64,000 nucleotides of DNA, taken from positions 2,356,001-2,420,000 of the forward strand of contig NZ_CP119423.1 of the NCBI RefSeq assembly GCF_029223585.1, in the 5' to 3' direction. Position numbers and translations under genes: made by a program. Numbering within the stretch: the first letter of the stretch is position 1; every line of letters starts with the position of its first letter. Shown here one piece after another: positions 37,928-46,372 of this stretch. The stretch comes from Photobacterium sp. DA100 (lineage in GTDB: Bacteria > Pseudomonadota > Gammaproteobacteria > Enterobacterales > Vibrionaceae). Below the pieces are notes generated by a model. It worked only from the letters and a program-made list of their open reading frames with translations, did no database searches and had not been told where the DNA came from.

Positions 37928-39400
37928 TTACTTATTATTTATTCCAGGGTGCCTTTTTTTTATTTTTTCTACTTTATCGCCACGCCCCGTTTCCTCCAAG
38001 CGTTTGAAGTATGCAGAGATATCTTCACATTTTGCATGATGCGGGCCGCCTTCCTGCATCACGACTCGCATCGGGTCCTCGGTACTACCAAACGGCTGAT
38101 TCGCCATCATGTGGTCATGCCACTGCAGGTACTGATAAGCCATTGCTTTGACAATATCAGGCAGTTCCTGCACTAGGTTGTATTGTTGGTGTGGATCATT
38201 TTTAATATTGAACAACATCTCTTGTGGAAATAGGTGCAGGCCATCATGGTAAGTGCGGATATAAATGTAATCACCATGACGGACACTACGTTGACAGACA
38301 TGAGCGCATTGACTCAACACCAAAAATTCATGACCATCTTCCGCACCTTCAGTAATCGCTGATGCAAAGCTCTTTCCAGTCCACAGAGGAAGTGGATCTT
38401 TACCCATCAATTCAGCCAGAGTCGGAGCCCAATCAATATTGTAGTGTAATGCATTATTTTCAATACCAGCCTGCATTCCCGGCCAACGAACAATAAACGG
38501 CACCCGACAGGTAATATTATCCGCCGTGGCATGCTCACCGAACAAACCAAGCTCACCCAGCTTTTCACCATGATCGGAACTGATCACTATGATCAAATCA
38601 TCCATCACCCCTTTGGCTTCGAGTGCTGCAAAAATCTGTCCAATATGCTGATCCATGTATCGGATACCGCAATCATAACCATCAATCATGTGGCGAAAAC
38701 CCGCTATTCCCTCGATTTCACCTGGCTGGCGGGGATATTGGTCATAAGTATTGTTGTCCCACATATTAAAATCTTGTGCTGAGTGTGGCCCCGCTTTTTT
38801 CCAAAATTCAGCCATCTTTTCTTCAGTCATCCAATCAGGCAGAGGAGCATCCTTGAATGGATTCCCAAACTCTTCTGGTGCGCGATATGGAGTATGTGCA
38901 TCCCAATAGTTAATGTGCAGATACCAATTATCCTCATCACCATTTCGATCAATCCAGTCAAGCACTGTCGGTGTCACTTCCTCTGCCGACTCATGACCGG
39001 AGCCACCGGTGTTATACATTTCTGTAAAACCGGCATAATAATGAAACAATGAATGACGCTCCGGGAATGGGCTGACTAACACCGTCCGCATGTTGTTCTG
39101 TCTAAACAAGGTTGGCAATGCATTGTGCTCGACATAACTCTTAAATTGTCGGCTTGCCCCCTGGGCCCGAATATCGCCTGCGGTGCCACCATGACTGACA
39201 GCACCGTTATGGATCCCCTGCATGCCTGTCATCATGGCCGTGCGTGATGGGGCACAGGGTGCATCAGATGCATAGTAGTTATTGAACCTAACACCTTGAG
39301 CCGCGATTTTATCGATATTCGGGGAGGTGTTTCGTTGGTATCCATAACAACCTAGGTGGTCGGGACGAAGGGTATCAAGATCAAGGTACAGCACACGCAT
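37928..39400 (-). CDS. Type I sulfatase (Cys-type, cytoplasmic), second copy
   Basis: 490 residues. The frame starts MRVLYLDLDTLRPDHLGCYG with no signal peptide. The active-site motif is C49-A-P-S-R53, preceded by NNYYASDAP. IVISSDHGEKLGE carries metal ligands. Only distantly similar to the first sulfatase, so the two probably remove different sulfate groups. First gene of a minus-strand operon with the GPH symporter and GH3. Confidence 0.9.
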   Translation of the reverse strand: MRVLYLDLDTLRPDHLGCYGYQRNTSPNIDKIAAQGVRFNNYYASDAPCAPSRTAMMTGMQGIHNGAVSHGGTAGDIRAQGASRQFKSYVEHNALPTLFRQNNMRTVLVSPFPERHSLFHYYAGFTEMYNTGGSGHESAEEVTPTVLDWIDRNGDEDNWYLHINYWDAHTPYRAPEEFGNPFKDAPLPDWMTEEKMAEFWKKAGPHSAQDFNMWDNNTYDQYPRQPGEIEGIAGFRHMIDGYDCGIRYMDQHIGQIFAALEAKGVMDDLIIVISSDHGEKLGELGLFGEHATADNITCRVPFIVRWPGMQAGIENNALHYNIDWAPTLAELMGKDPLPLWTGKSFASAITEGAEDGHEFLVLSQCAHVCQRSVRHGDYIYIRTYHDGLHLFPQEMLFNIKNDPHQQYNLVQELPDIVKAMAYQYLQWHDHMMANQPFGSTEDPMRVVMQEGGPHHAKCEDISAYFKRLEETGRGDKVEKIKKRHPGINNK

Positions 39401-39687
39401 AGGGATTCCTTTAATTCTCTGATCAATGACGAATTGCCAAAAATGTAAGGGCTTAAATTGCCAATTCCAAATATGTAATCAAACCTCAAATTCCATATTT
39501 AGAATATACCTTATTTGGTATCCCACGAGAATTACCACGCCCCTAATTTGTGATCGATATAATTTAAAAGTCGAGCCAGTAATATTATTATTAATTTCCG
39601 TAACACCAACCTCAGTCAAAATTTGATTTCACACACATTTTTTCCCAAGACGAACACTTGTATTTCTATTTACCGCTCATACAGAAA
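39401..39687. promoter_or_regulatory. Promoter region of the second sulfatase operon
   Basis: AT-rich with two direct repeats containing TTGCCA...ATGTAA (about 39434 and 39459) and the motif CATATTTAGAATATACC (39494-39510), which matches 14 of 17 bases at the iclR start. Candidate regulator sites; no gene seen. Confidence 0.45.
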
Positions 39688-39719
39688 TAAAAAAAGCCGA
39701 CAAAATGTCGGCTCTTTTT
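39688..39719 (-). terminator. Terminator after pgi
   Basis: 8-bp stem AGCCGACA / TGTCGGCT, A-rich on the left and T-rich on the right, so it can work in both directions. It ends the TRAP-manA-pgi operon. Confidence 0.9.
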
Positions 39720-39743
39720 AGCAAAATACCAAATATGAAATAA

Positions 39744-41024
39744 TTAACCCTTCAGTATTTTCATCATTTCCGATTTATATTGGTCAACACCATTTTGATC
39801 AAATGGATTCACCCCTGCCATATAACCGCCAATAGACACACTCATCATAAAGAAGTACATCAATCCACCAAGATGGAATTCATCCAACTTTGCAATGGCA
39901 ATTTCAAGGTTGGGGACACCACCATCAGAGTGGGCCACCATGCTGGCCTGCTTAATCGAAGCCTGAATATGATTGAGGGATGACCCTGCGAGGAAGCCCA
40001 GATTATCCAAATCTTCTTCAAGGCTTGGAACCGGCACATCTACAGGTTTGTCATTCACGCTCAGCACTGTTTCAAATAAGTTGCGGCGGCCTTCCTGTAC
40101 CCATTGCCCCAGTGAATGCAAATCCGTCGAGTAAAGCGCACTGGCGGGGAACAGGCCTTTGCCATCCTTACCATCACTTTCACCAAACAGCTGCTTTAGC
40201 CACTCGGAAAAAAACACCATATAAGGTTCGTAATTCACAAACAGCTCTATCTCTTTGCCTTTTTGAGTCATGATATTACGGGTAATCGCATATTTGAGTG
40301 ACGGGTTAGCCTCAATATCATCGGACTCGCACACTGTCATCATTTGCTTGGCGCCGGCCAGCAATGCATCAATATCAATACCGGCAACCGCCAGCGGCAA
40401 TAGGCCAACCGGCGTGAAAACTGAAAAGCGCCCACCAACCTCATGCGGCAGGTGGTACATTGGATACCCTTGTTCTGCGACGATATCTTTTAGCGGGCCT
40501 CGGTATTTATCCGTTGTAACAATGATACGCTCCCGCGCCCCTTCCTTGCCAAAGCGACGCTCCAGCTCAGCCCGTAAAATTCTGAACGTCACCGCGGTTT
40601 CCAATGCAATACCTTCTTTAGCAATAACATTAATGCAGTAATTTTTGTCTGCCAGATATGTCATGACCTCATCGAGGTAGCGAGAGCTCAAGTTATGGGC
40701 CGTAAATAGAATCTCGGTTTTTTCTTCTTTACCTACAGCGGGTTGAAGTGCTTCCAGGATGGCTTTATGGCCTAAATAAGACCCCCCGATACCGATACAG
40801 ACAAAGGCATCAAACTGTTGCTGAATGTCTTCAGCTCTTTGTTTGATATCAGCAACTTCTTCCAAGTCAATGGTTTCGGGCAGGCGAATCCAACCATGGA
40901 AATCACTCCCCACCCCCTCCCCAGTTACCAGTTGATGGTGGGCCAATTTAGCATAAGGAGCCAATTGAATATACTCATGAGCTTTAACTGCTTGGTTTAG
41001 AAATTCAGTATTAATTGTTAGCAT
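39744..41024 (-). CDS. pgi: Glucose-6-phosphate isomerase-type enzyme, short Gram-positive-like form
   Basis: 426 residues, about 120 shorter than enterobacterial Pgi and like the Bacillus type. It has CIGIGGSYLGHKA and the PGI signature HEVGGRFSVFTPVG. The usual reaction is glucose 6-phosphate to fructose 6-phosphate. Start ATG 41024 has GGAG at spacing 6, inside the 3' end of the ancestral manA frame, so translation was coupled to manA. Last gene of a TRAP-manA-pgi operon. A gammaproteobacterium should already have a long Pgi elsewhere, so this copy was probably acquired and serves the local pathway. Confidence 0.9.
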   Translation of the reverse strand: MLTINTEFLNQAVKAHEYIQLAPYAKLAHHQLVTGEGVGSDFHGWIRLPETIDLEEVADIKQRAEDIQQQFDAFVCIGIGGSYLGHKAILEALQPAVGKEEKTEILFTAHNLSSRYLDEVMTYLADKNYCINVIAKEGIALETAVTFRILRAELERRFGKEGARERIIVTTDKYRGPLKDIVAEQGYPMYHLPHEVGGRFSVFTPVGLLPLAVAGIDIDALLAGAKQMMTVCESDDIEANPSLKYAITRNIMTQKGKEIELFVNYEPYMVFFSEWLKQLFGESDGKDGKGLFPASALYSTDLHSLGQWVQEGRRNLFETVLSVNDKPVDVPVPSLEEDLDNLGFLAGSSLNHIQASIKQASMVAHSDGGVPNLEIAIAKLDEFHLGGLMYFFMMSVSIGGYMAGVNPFDQNGVDQYKSEMMKILKG

Positions 41025-41235
41025 TTTTTGCTCCATAACTTGCAATATACCCCACACAATCTGCAGAGCTTAATAAAACATTGGTATTGGCAGGTATGAT
41101 GAAAGTCTCACCCTGACAGTAGTGTTTGACATTATTTTCTATGGATACAGTCAAAGTTCCGCGGGCAACAAAAACCATACTTAAGAAAGGAAAGTGATAT
41201 TGAGTGCTTTTGGACTGCCCTTCGACATAAAGTTA
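41011..41235 (-). pseudogene. manA: Severed 3' end of manA (C-terminal cupin domain) after an in-frame TAA
   Basis: Directly after the TAA at 41233-41235 the same frame continues for 73 sense codons to a TAA at 41011-41013. The translation includes MVFVARGTLTVSIENN and CQGETFIIPANTNV, clearly the C-terminal cupin of class I mannose-6-phosphate isomerases (compare the GESAFIAANESPV region in E. coli ManA). No frameshift is involved: a single codon separates the two parts. Confidence 0.8.
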
Positions 41236-42228
41236 CTGCAAACGAAATGCTGCCGTTCCACCATGTGAATATTGACGAATACTTTCTTGCCCACCTTCTG
41301 GGTGCAAGATCTTTGGTACCACTTCCTGGTAATCAATTAGCCGCAGGGCCTCATCGAGATCAACATGCAGTTTGGTGGGCCCGATACGTACTACGTTATC
41401 TGAATTCGACATAATCTCGATATTCTGCCCAGCAAGGTAAGCATGGGGGACACCTGCACCTTGGTATATCCCCTGTCCAACCGGTATATGGACAATATTC
41501 ATCATCAACATAGCGAGTAAACCGCGATCGTAACCACTTCGTTGATCTAATACCGCGCGACAGACCCAATATTCAGGTAATTGTTGGTTCAACTCACAAC
41601 GCGAATAGGGGTAACGATGAATATCAACCACTTCGCCAAGTAACTCGTTCACCTGGCACTGAGGCATTTTCATCAAACGCTCAAACGCAGCCTCAATACC
41701 AAATAGTTGCATTTGATCTGATAACTGATTGAATGTGGCATAAAGAGCAAAACGGCTGATAATTGTTGCCCTCGTAGCGAAGCCATGAGCAAGCCAACAG
41801 GGAGTCAATGCCACCATCATTTCTGGCTTGTCATTGCGATCTCGGTATGTCCGCTCGGGCGCCGTTCGTCCTATGCCCAGCTTATCTTGCCGGATAAAGC
41901 CTTCTTCGGCTTGCGCCTTTGTCGGATGGACCTGTATGGCCAACATATGCTCAACATCGAGGATTTTCATCAAAAATGGCAGTGGAAACTCTCCCTGCCG
42001 CTCTTCTTCATCCTGAACCTCGTTGTGTATTTTCAGCCAGTCAAGCAGGGATTGGTGGTTGCCATCCACGACCACCAAAGAACTATCATCGGGATGTGCT
42101 CCCAACCACCATTCAGCAAAAGGCTTGTTACCGGGGTTATCCCGCCCGATAAGGGAGGGAATAAAGCTCTCCCCTCCCCATGCGTAATGCCGTGGTTTTC
42201 CCAAAATTGAATAGATCCCCATAGTCAT
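41233..42228 (-). CDS. manA: Mannose-6-phosphate isomerase, class I, truncated by a stop codon
   Basis: 331 residues as read; with the stop ignored it would be about 405, close to the usual 390-400. Zinc-site motifs are present (AIQVHPTKAQAEEGF, KPEMMVALTPCW, GAGVPHAYLAGQNIEIMSNSDNVVR). The normally conserved RAGLTPKH reads RIGPTKLH here. The start overlaps the dctM stop (TGATG), and a GTG at 42237 is less likely. The zinc and catalytic domain is complete, but the C-terminal cupin is cut off, so activity is uncertain. The family interconverts mannose 6-phosphate and fructose 6-phosphate. Confidence 0.85.
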   Translation of the reverse strand: MTMGIYSILGKPRHYAWGGESFIPSLIGRDNPGNKPFAEWWLGAHPDDSSLVVVDGNHQSLLDWLKIHNEVQDEEERQGEFPLPFLMKILDVEHMLAIQVHPTKAQAEEGFIRQDKLGIGRTAPERTYRDRNDKPEMMVALTPCWLAHGFATRATIISRFALYATFNQLSDQMQLFGIEAAFERLMKMPQCQVNELLGEVVDIHRYPYSRCELNQQLPEYWVCRAVLDQRSGYDRGLLAMLMMNIVHIPVGQGIYQGAGVPHAYLAGQNIEIMSNSDNVVRIGPTKLHVDLDEALRLIDYQEVVPKILHPEGGQESIRQYSHGGTAAFRLQ

Positions 42229-43505
42229 CACAGCCACATTGTTGAGAAGAACGGTACGAAGGTGATCAACAGCAAGGAAACCAACATCCCCATAACCAGA
42301 GGGAAGGCCCCTTTGAATACTTGAGGTACAGAGGTATTACTCAACTGGTTGGCAATGAACAGGTTGCCGCCAAATGGAGGGGTTACAAAACCTATCCCTA
42401 AGTTGATGATCATCATGATACCGAATTGATAAACCCCCATTCCGAACTGTTGGAGCAGCGGATAAAGCAGCGGAGTCAGGATAATGATTGCCGCCAGCGT
42501 ATCCATAAAACAGCCAACGAACAGCAAGAACAGATTAATCATCAACAATGTCATCAGCATGGTACTGACATTATCAGACATCATACCGGCAATAATGGCA
42601 GGCACATCCTGTGACGTCAGCACCTTGCCGAAGGCCGTTGCAAAGGTCATGAGGAACATTGCCACAACGGTGATCATGGCCGCTGTCGACAGCACCTTGA
42701 AGGTATCGCGAATTTTGAGGTCCTTGTGGACAAACACCCCGATGATGTATGAGTAAAAGCATGCAACAGCAGCTGATTCTGTTGGGGTGAAAATACCTGA
42801 ATAAATACCACCTAATATAATTACTGGCGTCAAGATGGCCCAGCGGGCGTGCTTGAATGCTGCTATCTTAGTTTTGAATGTCCCTTTTTCACGATGCGCC
42901 CCCCAACCATTAAGGCGTGAGATCCACCATGCCGGCACAGCCATTCCAATGGCCAGCAGCAACCCAGGAACAATACCGGCGAGAAACATATCCGACACCG
43001 ATGTCGCGTACTGGGTGAGCGAATAGATAATCATCGGGTTGCTCGGTGGAATAATAATGGCGATAACGCCTGAACAGGCAGCAACACCAGCGGCAAATCC
43101 AGGATGGTAACCCTGTTTAATCATCGCTGGGATAGTGATGCTACCGACCGCGGCTACCGTTGCCGGTGCAGAGCCCGACAGTCCACCGAATATTACACTG
43201 GTCATAATGGTGACAATCGCCAGACCACCATACATATGACCGAAAAACTCGTCGGATAAATCCAGGATACGCTGTGCAACCCCGCCAGTCGCCATTATTG
43301 TCCCAGCCAACACGAACATCGGAATAGCCAGTAGCGGGAAGCTATCGATGGACTGGAAGGTATCCAGTGCCATTTCAAAGACTTCAAGGCCAAGGATTTT
43401 GTTATAAATAATTAGAACAATACCAATAGCAATGGCCACCGGAACCCTGACCATCACCATCGCGATAAAACCCAGAATGAGCAATAGAACATGTACTGTG
43501 GTCAT
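42228..43505 (-). CDS. dctM: TRAP transporter large permease subunit
   Basis: Twelve-helix secondary transporter subunit, 425 residues, DctM family, with motifs such as MFVLAGTIMATGGVAQRILDLSDEFFGHMYGGLAIVTI and GFVTPPFGGNLFIANQLS. It moves the substrate with Na+ once delivered by DctP. It begins 4 bp after dctQ and overlaps manA by 1 bp. Confidence 0.93.
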   Translation of the reverse strand: MTTVHVLLLILGFIAMVMVRVPVAIAIGIVLIIYNKILGLEVFEMALDTFQSIDSFPLLAIPMFVLAGTIMATGGVAQRILDLSDEFFGHMYGGLAIVTIMTSVIFGGLSGSAPATVAAVGSITIPAMIKQGYHPGFAAGVAACSGVIAIIIPPSNPMIIYSLTQYATSVSDMFLAGIVPGLLLAIGMAVPAWWISRLNGWGAHREKGTFKTKIAAFKHARWAILTPVIILGGIYSGIFTPTESAAVACFYSYIIGVFVHKDLKIRDTFKVLSTAAMITVVAMFLMTFATAFGKVLTSQDVPAIIAGMMSDNVSTMLMTLLMINLFLLFVGCFMDTLAAIIILTPLLYPLLQQFGMGVYQFGIMMIINLGIGFVTPPFGGNLFIANQLSNTSVPQVFKGAFPLVMGMLVSLLLITFVPFFSTMWL

Positions 43506-43508
43506 TAT

Positions 43509-44027
43509 TTACACCTCCTCGTGAAGTGCTAGGTCGGTATTTCCAGCGTGTCTGTATTCCAACACCGAGGAAATAATTTTTTGAATAATACGTACGCAGG
43601 TTAAACCAAATGCAAACGGCAACATGGAAAGTTGAATCCAATATTCAAAGCCAAGGGCTTCGGTTTTGGTTCCTAGCATCTTATGAAACTCTACGGCCTC
43701 TAATGCAGCCTTGGTAAATAAATAGGCAAAGAGTAAAAATAAGACTTTGGAGATAACATCTAAAATAAGCTTCTTCTTTGCTGATATATTTTGGGGCCAT
43801 AGGTCTATGATGATATGTCTATTTAACTTTACCGCCCAGGGAACCCCCAGAAAAACAATAAACAGCATCAACATCCTTGCTATCTCATCGGTAAATGCTG
43901 ATGGCGACATAAACACGTAACGGTTTAGGACTTCTATATTCAGTGATACCGCAATGTAACCAAGCATTAGGGCACAGAAAAACTCTTCAAAATGCTGGTC
44001 AATCTTTTTTAATAAAGTCAGTAACAT
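43509..44027 (-). CDS. dctQ: TRAP transporter small permease subunit
   Basis: 172 residues with four membrane helices and the DctQ motif FVMSPSAFTDEIARMLMLFIVFLGVPWAVKLNRHI-like segment (positions about 38-70). Partner of DctM, in the order dctP-dctQ-dctM. Confidence 0.9.
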   Translation of the reverse strand: MLLTLLKKIDQHFEEFFCALMLGYIAVSLNIEVLNRYVFMSPSAFTDEIARMLMLFIVFLGVPWAVKLNRHIIIDLWPQNISAKKKLILDVISKVLFLLFAYLFTKAALEAVEFHKMLGTKTEALGFEYWIQLSMLPFAFGLTCVRIIQKIISSVLEYRHAGNTDLALHEEV

Positions 44028-44082
44028 AATTACCTCAACAAAACGTCACCTGCACGGCGATACAGGTGACTTTTGAGTAGAA

Positions 44083-45105
44083 TTACTGCGCTGCAGCCGT
44101 TTTAATCATATTGATAAATTCGAGTTCGTCATCACTTAGGCCACGGGTTGCCAAAGGCTCGGCAGCTTCAATGGCTGCTCGGCGGAATGAATTGAGCTCT
44201 TCATCGGTTGGCTGGATCACTGTTGCGCCATTAGCAGCAAAAGAAGCAAAGGCGCCTTCAATCGCATCGTAATGGATTTGTTTGGTGTTCATAACCGCTT
44301 CATCCGCAGCCTGCTGAAGAATATCTTGTTGCTCTTGAGACAAACGATCCCAGTAGCGCTTATTAATAACGACAAATGTAGGGTGAGCTTGGAAGTTCAG
44401 GTTATTGAACACCTTCGCCACTTCATTCAAAGCAAAAGCCTGTGCAGTCACCGGCGGGATAGCAAGGCCATCAACAATTCCTGTTTGCAAAGAGGTGTAG
44501 ACCTCAGAGATCCCCATCGTCGTACCCGCAGCCCCCCAGCTCTCTACAATACCGCGCTCTACAGGGTTAGGTGTCACACGAAACTTCATGCCACTCACAT
44601 CATCCATAGTGCGAACGGTCTTACCATTGGTCAGAACACCGCGGAACTCAAACGGTGTAGCATAAAGCAGGCGCAGGTTCTTTTCGCCAAGGAAAGCTTG
44701 CAGCTTATCAGCGACGTCACCACCTAGCTTACCGTCTTGGTAAAGCAACTGGATACTCTGCTCTGGGCCGTCTAGCAAAAACGGCACATCAAACGCCTTG
44801 AATGCATCAACCACAGTCCCCAGGTTGGCACCTGAAGTCTGTGCAGCATGTACCTGGCTACCAATCTGCGCTTTTTGCAATAACTGGGTATCATTACCCA
44901 AAGCACCACCAAAACTTGTCTGAACTGTAATCGCCCCATCAGATAATTCTTGCGCCCTTTCTTGGAAAGCAATCATTGTCTGGGACATTGGGGTATTGGC
45001 TTGCGTGGTATTAGCAATGGTCAAATGGGTGCTTTTCGCAAAAGCTGATGTGGAAGTTATTGCCATTGTTAATGCCGCTGCAAGAACAGTAATAGACCTC
45101 TTCAT
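44083..45105 (-). CDS. dctP: TRAP transporter substrate-binding protein
   Basis: Periplasmic receptor of 340 residues with a signal peptide ending AFA near residue 23. It keeps the DctP signature MKFRVTPNPVERGIVESWGA, whose arginine in most TRAP receptors binds the substrate carboxylate. This suggests an anionic ligand such as a sugar acid, or a sulfonate if the site has adapted. First gene of the dctPQM-manA-pgi operon, divergent from the pfkB-fba-larA operon. Confidence 0.92.
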   Translation of the reverse strand: MKRSITVLAAALTMAITSTSAFAKSTHLTIANTTQANTPMSQTMIAFQERAQELSDGAITVQTSFGGALGNDTQLLQKAQIGSQVHAAQTSGANLGTVVDAFKAFDVPFLLDGPEQSIQLLYQDGKLGGDVADKLQAFLGEKNLRLLYATPFEFRGVLTNGKTVRTMDDVSGMKFRVTPNPVERGIVESWGAAGTTMGISEVYTSLQTGIVDGLAIPPVTAQAFALNEVAKVFNNLNFQAHPTFVVINKRYWDRLSQEQQDILQQAADEAVMNTKQIHYDAIEGAFASFAANGATVIQPTDEELNSFRRAAIEAAEPLATRGLSDDELEFINMIKTAAAQ

Positions 45106-45229
45106 ATGTTTTCCCTTTCACGTTATTGGATTTACTAATAGTTATGGTTTGAACAACTCACTTTACGGTGAGTTTTATTATCACTGGCTTCCCTGTTTTT
45201 TAATTTATCGCTTACCTCAACACATTATA

Positions 45230-45270
45230 GAGACCCAGATCACATTAATAATTAGTGTGATCTAAGTCAC
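45230..45270. promoter_or_regulatory. Paired palindromic operators in the dctP/pfkB divergent promoter
   Basis: GAGACCCAGATCAC (45230-45243, one mismatch) and GTGATCTAAGTCAC (45257-45270), centres 27 bp apart, match GTGAY-N4-RTCAC. Overlapping them, AGATCACA and TGTGATCT form a perfect inverted repeat 11 bp apart. The same 27-bp pair occurs before nikR and before the TIM-like gene. The half-sites also fit the CRP-type TGTGA-N6-TCACA pattern. TTGATCAA lies at 45378-45385. Confidence 0.65.
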
Positions 45271-45462
45271 TTCATTTTTGTGATCTTCAACATTAACCAA
45301 AAAAGAATAAGTAATTGATTAAATGGGATATTATATATTTATATTGAGATTGATCACCTTTTTGAAAAGTGAGGTATTGATCAAATAATGAATTTCATAT
45401 GAAAATATCCTCACTGGTTTGAGCTTTCCTGGCTTCCAAACAATTAACTTTGTGAGGAACTA

Positions 45463-46356
45463 GTGTTGAAAATTTTATGTATCGGCAACGCCACATGGGA
45501 TCGCATTTTTAATGTCGATGAAATCCCGTCTAAAGCAACAAAATACTTCTCGACGACATACCATGAAATTGGTGGGGGTGTAGCTGCAACCGCAGCAGTG
45601 GCTATTGCAACACTTGGTGCTGAAGTATCTTTATTGGCACGATTGGGCAATGACAATGTCGGCGATGCCATTACAAAAGATCTAAAAAAATGGGGGGTCG
45701 ACACTTCATTGCTAAAGCAATTTGACGACCTTAGCTCCAGTAATGCTGTCGTACATGTTGACCCTGCAGGCGAACGCCAAATTACCGTTCATCGTGATCC
45801 CTTGCTACCCGTTAACAGTGATTGGATCACAGCTGATTTCCTTGATGGTGTGGATTGTATATTGTGTGACTGCACGTGGGGAGAAGGTGCGGAAAAGTTA
45901 CTAAACCTCGCCAACCATAAAGGCATACCATCGGTTATCGATGCCGATCTTGGTGGCGAGACCATGGAAAAACTGGTCAAACTGGGTACAGATATCGCCT
46001 TTTCCTACCCAGCCCTTTGCCAAATGACTGGCGAAACAACTATCAACAAAGCCTTACAGGTAGCCCAACAAAAAACGACAGGCACCGTCTACGTCACCAA
46101 TGGTGAGCATGGTTGCTACTGGATTGAAGATGGCACCGTCAAACATGTCCCTGGCTACAGTGTCGATGTCATTGACACCACCGGAGCCGGCGATGTTTTT
46201 CATGGGGCGTTGGCTTTCGCTATCGCCAACAAATTAAGTGGGGAAAATGCCGTTAACTTCGCCAACGCAGTTGCTGCTTTGAAGTGTACCAAGCCTGGAG
46301 GCCGTGCTGGTATTCCAAATTACGAACAAGTTATTCAATTTATTAAATCAAATTAA
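45463..46356 (+). CDS. PfkB-family sugar kinase, YihV-like (first copy)
   Basis: 297 residues in the ribokinase fold, with GGGVAATAAVA near residue 37 and the catalytic DTTGAGD at 238-244. The sequence is strikingly like E. coli sulfofructose kinase YihV, including the ending ALKCTKPGGRAGIPN. From memory, YihV binds the sulfonate with Lys27, Asn109 and Arg138; here those positions read Lys27, Val109 and Thr138, so the usual sulfofructose site is not conserved. It probably phosphorylates a ketose, feeding the aldolase 16 bp downstream. Start GTG 45463 follows GAGGAAC; TTG 45466 is equally possible. Confidence 0.88.
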   Translation: MLKILCIGNATWDRIFNVDEIPSKATKYFSTTYHEIGGGVAATAAVAIATLGAEVSLLARLGNDNVGDAITKDLKKWGVDTSLLKQFDDLSSSNAVVHVDPAGERQITVHRDPLLPVNSDWITADFLDGVDCILCDCTWGEGAEKLLNLANHKGIPSVIDADLGGETMEKLVKLGTDIAFSYPALCQMTGETTINKALQVAQQKTTGTVYVTNGEHGCYWIEDGTVKHVPGYSVDVIDTTGAGDVFHGALAFAIANKLSGENAVNFANAVAALKCTKPGGRAGIPNYEQVIQFIKSN

Positions 46357-46372
46357 TACAAAGGATTTATTT

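Noticed and set aside
45463..46356. Direct assignment of the locus as sulfoquinovose (sulfo-EMP) catabolism because the kinase resembles YihV
   Set aside because: The sulfonate-binding Asn109 and Arg138 are not conserved, and no SQ isomerase of the YihS type, sulfolactaldehyde dehydrogenase or reductase is present.
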